Assembly: GCA_949747905.1 (NCBI GenBank)
Contig: CATKEF010000056.1
Coordinates: 1 to 48,381, forward strand
Length of the DNA stretch: 48,381 nucleotides
Reading direction: 5' to 3'
Origin: an uncultured Eubacteriales bacterium
GTDB taxonomy: Bacteria; Bacillota; Clostridia; Christensenellales; Borkfalkiaceae
Shown piece after piece: positions 18,776 through 26,887 of the stretch. A model generated the notes under the pieces. The model made no database searches and was not told the DNA's origin. It saw only the letters and a list, made by a program, of their open reading frames with translations. How positions within the stretch are numbered: position 1 is the stretch's first letter; every line of letters starts with the position of its first letter. The position numbers and the translations under genes were made by a program.

Positions 18776-20157
18776 TGTCGGGGGAAGAAAAACTCGATTT
18801 ATTATTGTCGGGAGTAAGAGCGAAAGTCGAGAAACTTTCTATTTACGAGCTCAGACAGGTTGCCCGCGCGGTCGGCGTCGACCGCCCCGCCGTCGGGAAA
18901 AAATCGAGAGTTACGGAAGCTATAATGAATATAGCGTGCGGAACCGTGTCTCCGATTCCGCAGTCGAGAAGAGGAGCTCCGCCCAAATCGTCCGCGGTTG
19001 ACGAGGAATTGGTGGACGAAATAAACCGTTGCAGAGCGCGTGCGCTCGGTTACGGAGAAGACATGCCGCAAAAAAGCTGCGTCAGTGACAGCGCTTACGG
19101 CAATATCGAGAACAACGAACTCACGTTGTCGGGCGTTCTCAGTAAGCACGGCTCCGATTATGTAGTAGTGTCAGACGAAGTCCTCGGTGAAATCTTCGTG
19201 CATCAGTCTTATGTTGAAAGATATTCTTTAAGAAGCGGCGATTATATAACGTGCAGATGCTCCCGTAAAAGCAATAATGAAAAATACGGTCTTACCGACG
19301 TCTTTCTCGTGAACGGAGAGCTTACGGACGGAACGCGGGGCCGCGGTGAATTCGGCGCTTTAACGCGGATATATCCGCAAACCCGCATATATACCGGGGG
19401 TAACGGCTCTGCCGCGTGCAGAATGTGCGATTTATTCGCGCCTTTGGCGCTCGGACAGCGCGCTATAATCTCAGCGCCGTCAAAATCGGGAAAAACGAGG
19501 TTTCTTAAAGAGATTGCCTTGGGTATATGCCGCGATTACGCCGATATCGAAGTTGTTTTTCTGTTGATTGGGGAACAGCCGGAGATTGTAACCGATATAA
19601 AGCGGTCTGTCGTAAAGGCTCGCGTTTTCGATACCTGTTTTACGCAACCAGCGGAACTGTCGAAAAATACGGCGGAACTCGCTATGGATTACGCGAAACG
19701 CAGAGTGGAATGCGGGAAGGACGTGGTCGTTTTGTTTGACGGAATAACTAGACTGTACCGCTCTTACCGCAGTCAGGGCAGACCTGCCGCGGGAGTGGAG
19801 GAAATCAAGGATATTCTTGGATGTGCCTGCAACGCGGAAGAGGGCGGCTCGCTCACCCTTGTTTCCACGTTGTCGTCGGATGCGGCGGACGCGGCGCTTT
19901 TTAACGAGTTCATAGGTCTCGGCAATATGGTGTTAACGCTTTCGGGAACTCTTGCAGCCGGCAGGGTTTTTCCCTCGGTCGATATTTTGAAGAGTTGCGC
20001 GGACAGGGAGGAAGTGCTTTTGACTGCCGACGAACTGAGAACAGCCAGGGCGCTCCGCGCGGAGCTTTGTAAAGATGCGTCGCCTGAGGATGTGGCGGCG
20101 ATATTCAATAGCACTTCTTGTAACGAAGAAATTATTTCAAGGTATAAAAATGGCTGA
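18772..20157 (+). CDS. rho: Divergent transcription termination factor Rho homologue
   Basis: Rho N-like LSIYELRQVARAVGV; GRGEFGALTRIYPQTRIY; P-loop APSKSGKT; VVVLFDGITRLYRSYRSQGRP; NAEEGGSLTLVST; LGNMVLTLSGTLAAGRVFPSVD. Several canonical motifs are altered (see findings). Confidence 0.85.
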   Translation: MMSGEEKLDLLLSGVRAKVEKLSIYELRQVARAVGVDRPAVGKKSRVTEAIMNIACGTVSPIPQSRRGAPPKSSAVDEELVDEINRCRARALGYGEDMPQKSCVSDSAYGNIENNELTLSGVLSKHGSDYVVVSDEVLGEIFVHQSYVERYSLRSGDYITCRCSRKSNNEKYGLTDVFLVNGELTDGTRGRGEFGALTRIYPQTRIYTGGNGSAACRMCDLFAPLALGQRAIISAPSKSGKTRFLKEIALGICRDYADIEVVFLLIGEQPEIVTDIKRSVVKARVFDTCFTQPAELSKNTAELAMDYAKRRVECGKDVVVLFDGITRLYRSYRSQGRPAAGVEEIKDILGCACNAEEGGSLTLVSTLSSDAADAALFNEFIGLGNMVLTLSGTLAAGRVFPSVDILKSCADREEVLLTADELRTARALRAELCKDASPEDVAAIFNSTSCNEEIISRYKNG

Positions 20158-21430
20158 CAGAAACGTCTTTACCGACAAAGTTAGAATAACCGTAAAATCG
20201 GGTGACGGCGGCGACGGAATGAATTCGTTCAAGTCGTTCAAAGGTAAGCCTGCGTGCGGACCGGACGGCGGCGACGGCGGCAACGGCGGCAACATCTATA
20301 TAAGGGCGGACAAGAACGTCAACGATTTACTGTCGTTTCGTTATATAAGTAAATATTTTGCGGGAGACGGCGAACGCGGCGGAAGCAATAAATGTTTCGG
20401 GCGCGGCGGAGAACACGTTGTGATAAAAGTTCCGCTCGGTACGGTGGTGAAAGATTACGAGACGGGAACCGTTATTGCCGATATGTTCTGCGACGGCGAG
20501 GAAAAGCTAATCGCGGAAGGAGGAAGAGGCGGCAAAGGCAACGTCCGTTTTACCACTTCGCGAAGACATGCTCCCAATTTTGCACAAAAAGGCGAAAAAA
20601 CGGAGCCGCACGTTCTTTTATTGGAACTGAAAGTCATTGCCGACGCGGGAATAATAGGTTTTCCCAATGTCGGTAAGTCCACGTTGTTGTCGAAAATATC
20701 CGCAGCAAAGCCCAAAATCGCCAATTATCATTTCACTACGCTTTCGCCAAACCTCGGCGTCGTGAAATATTACGATAATTCGTTTGTCGCGGCGGATATT
20801 CCCGGACTCATAGAGGGCGCCGCGGAGGGCGCGGGGCTAGGTCACGATTTTCTGAGGCATATCGAGCGCACCCGTATGCTTGTGCACGTTATCGATATTT
20901 CGGGTACGGAAGGGCGCGACCCTTTGAATGATTTCATTAAAATCAACGCCGAGCTCAAAGATTACAGCGAAAAACTCGCGTCGCTTCCTCAGATAATCGT
21001 GTTGAACAAATGCGACGTGTACGGCGCGGAAGAAAACGTCAAATCTTTTAAAAAGAAGTACGGGCGCAAATATGAAATATATCCCGTCACCGCGGTCAGC
21101 GGCGAAGGGCTCGAAGAACTTGTCGCGGGAATTTTTGCGAAATTATCGCAGCTTCCTCCCGTTGCGCGGGTGGAAAGCGACGAATCTTTTACTTACAGGA
21201 AGAGCGGAAACCTCGGTTTTGAAATTTATACGGACGGCGGAGTGTACTTTGTCGTCGGCGACCTTGTGGACATGCTCTGCCGCAACGTAGTGTTGAACGA
21301 CCCCGATTCGATGGCGTATTTTCAGAAAATACTGCGCGAAAAGGGTGTTATATCCAAACTTCTGGAAATGGGAATCAAGGAAAACGATACCGTTTCTATA
21401 GGCGAAGTCGAATTCGACTTCATACCGTGA
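20150..21430 (+). CDS. obg: GTPase Obg/CgtA
   Basis: FTDKVRITVKSGDGGDGMNSFKSFKGKPACGPDGGDGGNGG; GFPNVGKST; C-terminal OCT domain. Start at 20150 overlaps the rho stop. Confidence 0.97.
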   Translation: MADRNVFTDKVRITVKSGDGGDGMNSFKSFKGKPACGPDGGDGGNGGNIYIRADKNVNDLLSFRYISKYFAGDGERGGSNKCFGRGGEHVVIKVPLGTVVKDYETGTVIADMFCDGEEKLIAEGGRGGKGNVRFTTSRRHAPNFAQKGEKTEPHVLLLELKVIADAGIIGFPNVGKSTLLSKISAAKPKIANYHFTTLSPNLGVVKYYDNSFVAADIPGLIEGAAEGAGLGHDFLRHIERTRMLVHVIDISGTEGRDPLNDFIKINAELKDYSEKLASLPQIIVLNKCDVYGAEENVKSFKKKYGRKYEIYPVTAVSGEGLEELVAGIFAKLSQLPPVARVESDESFTYRKSGNLGFEIYTDGGVYFVVGDLVDMLCRNVVLNDPDSMAYFQKILREKGVISKLLEMGIKENDTVSIGEVEFDFIP

Positions 21431-21446
21431 TACTCTGAGGAAAAAT

Positions 21447-21740
21447 ATGCTTACATCGAAACAACGCAGTAAATTAAAAGCCCTTGCCGCGAATCTTTCC
21501 CCGATAGGGCAGGTCGGCAAGGACGGAATAGGCGAAAATATGCTTCTCGGTTTTTCCGATTGTCTTGAAAAACGCGAGCTTATAAAAATAAGTATTCTGG
21601 AAAACGCCGAGGGAGAACCGCAGGATGTCGGCAGAGAACTTGCGGCAAGGCTCAACGCCGAATGTGTGATAGTAATAGGAAGAAAAGCCGTATTGTACAG
21701 AAAGTCGAAGAGGAAAGACGTCGAACATATCGAGCTTTAA
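21447..21740 (+). CDS. yhbY: YhbY-like CRM-domain RNA-binding protein
   Basis: MLTSKQRSKLKALAANLSPIGQVGKDGI. Confidence 0.93.
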   Translation: MLTSKQRSKLKALAANLSPIGQVGKDGIGENMLLGFSDCLEKRELIKISILENAEGEPQDVGRELAARLNAECVIVIGRKAVLYRKSKRKDVEHIEL

Positions 21741-22483
21741 GACTTTCCGAATATCATGGCGGCAGCGGCAAGTATAATCATTATGCTTCCGCTCACGATA
21801 TAGTAGATGGGAAAATAAGTAAAATAGCTCAAAGCCAGAAGCGCCGCGCCCGACCAGAACAGAGGAGCGCAGAGCTTTCTTGTAAAGCGAGCTTTTACTT
21901 TTTTAAAAAAACCCGTTTTCGCGGCGCCCTCGTAAACGTATTTTTCGGGCAGCAACTCCTTGTCTTTCAAAAGCGGATAAACAGCGTCTATGCCTTTTAT
22001 TTTTATAAGAAAATTTTCTGCGAGAACGTGCGCTTCGGGTGAGGCTTTCGTGCAGAAAATTATTTTTTCGTTTTCCGTTTTGTATTTGATTATTTTTGCT
22101 ACGTCGTCTTCGGACAGCGGCTGCATTTTGAAGTCGAAAAAGTATGTTTGCTCCCCGCATATAATGCGTTTGCCGCGTATTTTACTGTCTTCTCCGAGGC
22201 ATTTTTTCAGAAGATTTTTTATATAATCGTCCGAGGAGAGCGAGAGATGAAGCGCAAGAAGTTTTTTCTGTTTTTCGTCTCGCGACAGAAGAAGTTTTTT
22301 GTCCTGAGAATTGCTTATGTACAGAAAGCCGAGCGCTCCGAACAGAACGCACGCGGACAACCCGAACACGAGTCCGACCACGGCGTTTTTCGTGTAAAAG
22401 CGAATGACGGTAAAAAACAGCAGGAAGGCGCAGATGCCGGCAAACAACGTGTCCAGTATAAGCGGCAGATTCAATCTTTTCAT
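21737..22483 (-). CDS. Uncharacterised membrane protein (2 TM - soluble domain - 2 TM)
   Basis: 248 aa; hydrophobic segments at both ends around a soluble middle domain; no confident family. Confidence 0.7.
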   Translation of the reverse strand: MKRLNLPLILDTLFAGICAFLLFFTVIRFYTKNAVVGLVFGLSACVLFGALGFLYISNSQDKKLLLSRDEKQKKLLALHLSLSSDDYIKNLLKKCLGEDSKIRGKRIICGEQTYFFDFKMQPLSEDDVAKIIKYKTENEKIIFCTKASPEAHVLAENFLIKIKGIDAVYPLLKDKELLPEKYVYEGAAKTGFFKKVKARFTRKLCAPLFWSGAALLALSYFTYFPIYYIVSGSIMIILAAAAMIFGKS

Positions 22484-22518
22484 AATAGGTTTATTGACGG
22501 AATTTATAGAATTATACT

Positions 22519-23652
22519 ATGCGAATCGCAATATACGGCGGGGCTTTCAACCCTGTGCACAACGAACACGTAAATATAGCAATTGCCGCGGTAAAACGGC
22601 TTGAATTGGATAAGCTGATAATTATGCCTACTTTCCGTTCGCCGCATAAAAGCGGACAACTCATCGCCCGCGCGAAAGACAGGTTGGAAATGTGTCGTCT
22701 CGCGTTTGCGGATATTCCCTGCGCCGAGGTTTCCGATTACGAAATAAAGCGTGGCGGAGTCAGTTACTCATATCTTACTTGCAGGCATTTTAAAAAGTTA
22801 TTCAAAGATGACGAGCTTTATTTCATAATCGGCGCCGATATGTTGGAGAGTTTTTCACTCTGGCGGGAGCCCGAAGAAATATTGAAGTGCGCAACGCTTG
22901 CGGTTTGCGCCCGCGAGGATGAAAGGGCGCTGAAAACGGCAATATTAAAATTCCGTTCCGATTTCAGAAGCGAAATCGTCACGATAGATTATATAGGAAA
23001 AGCCGTGAGCTCCACGCGCATACGCGTTCTTGCCGCTCTGGGCGAGGATACGGCGGGACTGGTACCCGAAAAAGTCCGTCTGTTTTTGCGCGACGGAAAA
23101 ATTTACGTAATTCCGGGAATAGGCAAAGTAAAAAAATATCTTACCGAAGAGCGTTGGCGGCACACGGTGGGCGTAGCCGTTCTCGCCGCCGAAAATTGCG
23201 GCAGAGTGCGCGTATTCGAAGAGGACGCTGTAATCGCCGCGGCGTTGCACGACTGCGCAAAATATCTGGGTTCGGGCGCCGAGGAGCTTAAAGGCTTTAT
23301 TCCTCCGCAAAACGTGCCCGACCCAGTTATGCATCAGTACGGCGGAGCATACGTTGCGGAACATGTTTTCGGAGTGCGCGACGAGGGTATCCTGAACGCG
23401 GTCCGCTATCATACGAGCGGCAGAGAGAATATGAGCGGTCTTGAAAAATTGATATTTCTTGCCGATTTGCTTGAAGAGGGCAGGGATTTCGACGGCGTGG
23501 AAAAATTGAGGAAAATATTCAGGCGCGATATTGACGAATGCTTTATGGCTGCTTTGAAAAACCAACTCGAACATCTTAAAGCGACGGGAGGAGAGGTTTA
23601 TCCTCTGACCGAACGCGCATACTTGTATATGAAGGAGAATTATGAACAGTAA
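22519..23652 (+). CDS. nadD: Fused nicotinate-nucleotide adenylyltransferase (NadD) and HD-domain YqeK
   Basis: MRIAIYGGAFNPVHNEHV ... SSTRIRVL (NadD), then ERWRHTVGVAVLAAE...AALHDCAKY (HD domain, YqeK) in one ORF. Confidence 0.93.
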   Translation: MRIAIYGGAFNPVHNEHVNIAIAAVKRLELDKLIIMPTFRSPHKSGQLIARAKDRLEMCRLAFADIPCAEVSDYEIKRGGVSYSYLTCRHFKKLFKDDELYFIIGADMLESFSLWREPEEILKCATLAVCAREDERALKTAILKFRSDFRSEIVTIDYIGKAVSSTRIRVLAALGEDTAGLVPEKVRLFLRDGKIYVIPGIGKVKKYLTEERWRHTVGVAVLAAENCGRVRVFEEDAVIAAALHDCAKYLGSGAEELKGFIPPQNVPDPVMHQYGGAYVAEHVFGVRDEGILNAVRYHTSGRENMSGLEKLIFLADLLEEGRDFDGVEKLRKIFRRDIDECFMAALKNQLEHLKATGGEVYPLTERAYLYMKENYEQ

Positions 23653-23992
23653 AGAAAAAGTATCGCTTATATGTAAATGTCTTTCCGAAAAAAAGGCAAA
23701 AGGCATAGTTTATATTGCCGTGGAACATAAGACAAGTCTTTGCGACTATTTTGTGGTGGCTGGCGGCACGTCCAAGACGCATGTAAAGTCGCTTGCCGAA
23801 AATCTTGAAGAAATTATGAAAAAACAGCAAAATTTAACCCCGCGCAGAAGCGAAGGCTTGCGCGAGGGCAGATGGGCTGTTCTAGATTACACTGACGTTA
23901 TAGTGCATATTTTCGGCGACGAAGAGCGCGATTTCTACAATCTCGAAAGATTGTGGGAGGACGGGGAGAATCTGGTTAAATACGAAGACTGA
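23642..23992 (+). CDS. rsfS: Ribosomal silencing factor RsfS
   Basis: CDYFVVAGGTSKTHVKSLAENLEE...EGLREGRWAVLDYTDVIVHIFGDEERDFYNLERLW. Confidence 0.95.
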   Translation: MNSKEKVSLICKCLSEKKAKGIVYIAVEHKTSLCDYFVVAGGTSKTHVKSLAENLEEIMKKQQNLTPRRSEGLREGRWAVLDYTDVIVHIFGDEERDFYNLERLWEDGENLVKYED

Positions 23993-23993
23993 A

Positions 23994-24221
23994 TTATTTT
24001 TTGAACTGAATTTCTTTCGGTTCGGAATAGTTTGCCTTTCTTGCCCGCTTTTTTTCTACAATGTAATACACCGGCTCCGTTTTCGGGGTCGGTTTTTTTA
24101 CCTCTTCGACAGGCTTTTTAAGCGAACAAATTCCCAGATAAGCAAGTTTGATTAAAACCACCAGAATAAAACAGAACAAAAACGTCAAAAACAAATACAG
24201 TATTCCTATAAACATAATCAC
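23994..24221 (-). CDS. Small single-TM hypothetical protein
   Basis: 75 aa; N-terminal TM and basic tail; fills the gap before the next gene. Confidence 0.5.
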   Translation of the reverse strand: MIMFIGILYLFLTFLFCFILVVLIKLAYLGICSLKKPVEEVKKPTPKTEPVYYIVEKKRARKANYSEPKEIQFKK

Positions 24222-24288
24222 ATTTTAATCGTTTTCAGCGTAAATAATTTGTGATAATATAAAGTTTTTTGGGAGATAAGGTAAATTT

Positions 24289-25047
24289 ATGGATTCGGTT
24301 CAGTTCAATACGCTTTCACCTAACGAAAAACAACTGTTTTCTCAGTTCAGACGGAAAATCAATGCCGAGGCTGCGCGGGCTCAGATAAAAAAACTCGAAT
24401 ACAATCTTGCGGAAGTCACGGCGGGAGTAGGCGTACTTAAAAGCGCCTGCGCGGATGCAAGCGCTCTTTCTCTCGGCGGACTCTGCGTTCTTCCCTGTTT
24501 TGTAAAACAGTGCGCGGTTTATCTCGGACCGGAAAGAAAATGCAGACTTGTCGCATGTGTGGGCTACCCTCACGGAGGGGATACCACCGACATCAAGGTC
24601 AAAGCCGCAAAACGCGCGATAAAAGACGGTGCGGACGAAGTGGAAGTCACAGTTCCCGTTGCTCACGTTCGCGGCGGAAATTTCGCGTATGTAAAAAAAG
24701 AACTTAAAAAATTGCGTGCGGCAACAAAAAAACACGCGTTGCGCGTAGATTTGGAGTGTCCTCTTTTGACGAAAAACGAAATTGCGAAAGTTTGCCAGAT
24801 TGCCGTCGATTGCGGAGTAAACTCCGTGAAAACTTCTTCGGGCGCTTATCACGGCGGCAGCGAATCGGAAATGCTTGCGTCGGTGCAGTCGGCGGTCAAA
24901 GATAAGTGCGTAATTAAAGCGGAGGGTATTTCCTCAATCGTCGAAATGAGCGGCGCTATAGATATGGGCGCAAGCGTGATAGGCAGTAAGAATGCCGCCG
25001 AAGTTGCGCGTACCATCCTCGCCGCTTCTGAAACGGAAGATATTTAA
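24289..25047 (+). CDS. DeoC-like deoxyribose-phosphate aldolase family protein
   Basis: VACVGYPHGGDTTDIKVKAAKRAIKDGADEVEV; SVKTSSGAYHGGSE; IKAEGI. Confidence 0.85.
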   Translation: MDSVQFNTLSPNEKQLFSQFRRKINAEAARAQIKKLEYNLAEVTAGVGVLKSACADASALSLGGLCVLPCFVKQCAVYLGPERKCRLVACVGYPHGGDTTDIKVKAAKRAIKDGADEVEVTVPVAHVRGGNFAYVKKELKKLRAATKKHALRVDLECPLLTKNEIAKVCQIAVDCGVNSVKTSSGAYHGGSESEMLASVQSAVKDKCVIKAEGISSIVEMSGAIDMGASVIGSKNAAEVARTILAASETEDI

Positions 25048-25078
25048 TATTATCCGAAGAACTCATAAAAATTTATAA

Positions 25079-25112
25079 ACGCCGCGCGATAAATTATCTC
25101 GCGGCGTTTTTT
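25079..25112 (+). terminator. Intrinsic terminator after deoC-like gene
   Basis: ACGCCGCGCGATAAATTATCTCGCGGCGTTTTTT. Confidence 0.85.
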
Positions 25113-25199
25113 GATGAGTCGATAGGAGCAAAACGTCAGATTCCTCGGAATGACATCCGGGCTGTCACCCTGAGGCTGCCGAAAAGTGATATACGAGCT

Positions 25200-25245
25200 G
25201 TCACTCTGAACGCAGTGAAGGGTCCCTCGCAAAGCTCGGGATGAC
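25200..25245. repeat. 46-bp REP-like palindromic dispersed repeat (copy C)
   Basis: GTCACTCTGAACGCAGTGAAGGGTCCCTCGCAAAGCTCGGGATGAC. Confidence 0.85.
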
Positions 25246-25487
25246 GAGGAACCCGGATACGAGGAACCTGCTCGGGATGACGAGAACCCCGCTCGGGAAG
25301 ACTGAGAATGCTCGGTTTGATAAGTATGGGATGACAAAAATGCGAAAAATAAAAAACGCTGGCGGTGAAAAGGTTCTGAATGTCTGAAATCACATTAGGA
25401 CAAAAAATTCCGAATTATTTTAATTCGGAATTAAAAGCATTACTTCGGAAATCGGGCTTTTTGTTGCGGAAATTTTTGTGAATACCG

Positions 25488-26702
25488 CTATCTGAGTATT
25501 ATCAGTTTTTTCTTTGCGCGGGTAATTGCCGTATAAAGCCAACGGTTTTTATCTTCTTTGAAAGCGTAACTCTCGTCGAAAACTATCACGTTGTCGAATT
25601 CGCTGCCTTGTGCTTTGTGGCAGGAAATGCAGTAACCGTATTCGAATCTGTTCAGCGTAAACGCTCCCGCGGCTTCGCCGTTTTCGTCGAATTTTTCAAA
25701 ATAATCTCCGCGTTTGTAGCGGTAGTATCCGTCTTCGAAGATTCCCGTGTCGAAAGGGAGCGCTTCTGGACAGAAATCTTCGAGAAAGTCGGGTTTGAAC
25801 ATGGTGAAACCTATGCTCTGTCCGTTAAGATAAAAAGGAGAGTAGATTTCTCCGATTATTCCGTTGACTAAGTTGAAACGCATTTCCGCGTCGATATATG
25901 TTTCCCAGTTATTCTGCGTGCAAATCAGTTTGTCGCCGCTTTCGGGGAAAGGACCGCGCCCGAGTAATTTACGTATTTCTTCGTTGAGCTGTACGCGCGT
26001 TTTGTTTATTCCGCATATTATCTGGTCCGCTTTGAAAAGCGCCTTTATTCTCTTATCGCCGTTGAACAGTCGTTTGCTTGTAACAGTGACGCAACCGCCG
26101 TAATTTCCGTAAGGAATATATTTCCCTTCGCGTGCCAGTGCGGCAAGTTCTATAATGGGATTGCCCTGTTGTTGTCTTACGATTGTTTTAAGAGTAAAGT
26201 CGGGCGTTTTAAGAAAACCGTTTAACCCTTCGACGGGAGGAAGCTGCGCGTTGTCTCCGCAAATAAGAAGTTTAACGCCGAAACCGGACAAGTCATATAA
26301 TGTTTCGTCCGAAACCATAGAGGCCTCGTCAAGCACTATAAGTTTTATTTTCTTTTCAATGCTGTCCCTGCGCTTGAAAAAAAGTTTTTCCACGGTAATT
26401 TTTTTACCGTTTACGTCTACTTCCTGTTCCTCTGTAAGCGATTGATAGATAAGTTTGTGCAGAGTGCAGGCGGGAATTCCCGAGCGTATGAGAACGGTGG
26501 CGGCTTTTCCGGTCGGAGTTATGAAAGCCGCGCTTTCGTCCGGCACAAGGTTCAAAATTTCGGTTACCGTATGTTTTAAAAGAGTGGTTTTGCCCGTTCC
26601 CGCGTATCCGGCAAGTACGAAAAATTGTTTTTCGGAGTGAAAAAACCAATCTTCTATTAACTTTTCGGCGGTAAGCTGGTCCGCCGTCAGTTCGTATGAC
26701 AT
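25488..26702 (-). CDS. RecD/Dda-like ATP-dependent helicase (AAA + UvrD_C_2 type)
   Basis: FVLAGYAGTGKTTLLKH; KLIVLDEASMVSDE; GDNAQLPPV; GYCISCHKAQGSEFDNVIV; LYTAITRAKKKLII. Confidence 0.9.
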   Translation of the reverse strand: MSYELTADQLTAEKLIEDWFFHSEKQFFVLAGYAGTGKTTLLKHTVTEILNLVPDESAAFITPTGKAATVLIRSGIPACTLHKLIYQSLTEEQEVDVNGKKITVEKLFFKRRDSIEKKIKLIVLDEASMVSDETLYDLSGFGVKLLICGDNAQLPPVEGLNGFLKTPDFTLKTIVRQQQGNPIIELAALAREGKYIPYGNYGGCVTVTSKRLFNGDKRIKALFKADQIICGINKTRVQLNEEIRKLLGRGPFPESGDKLICTQNNWETYIDAEMRFNLVNGIIGEIYSPFYLNGQSIGFTMFKPDFLEDFCPEALPFDTGIFEDGYYRYKRGDYFEKFDENGEAAGAFTLNRFEYGYCISCHKAQGSEFDNVIVFDESYAFKEDKNRWLYTAITRAKKKLIILR

Positions 26703-26806
26703 ATACGAATTATACTATACAAACAAAAGTTTTTGCAAGTGTTTAACGCGTTTATGCCGTAAAAGCCGTAAATTATGTTTACATCGAAAACTTTTTGACT
26801 CAATCG

Positions 26807-26835
26807 TTGACTAATTAATTAATATAAAGTATAAT
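26807..26835 (+). promoter_or_regulatory. Sigma-A type promoter of pgi
   Basis: TTGACT-17 nt-TATAAT, followed by GGAGG before ATG 26888. Confidence 0.82.
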
Positions 26836-26887
26836 AAATCCGTTAATATTCGGGCGTACTGTCGTCCGGCATCGACGGAGGATATTT

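Noticed and set aside
25050-25393. 85-95 aa minus-strand ORFs downstream of deoC
   Set aside because: Translations of repeat-rich intergenic DNA, no ribosome-binding site or family signature.
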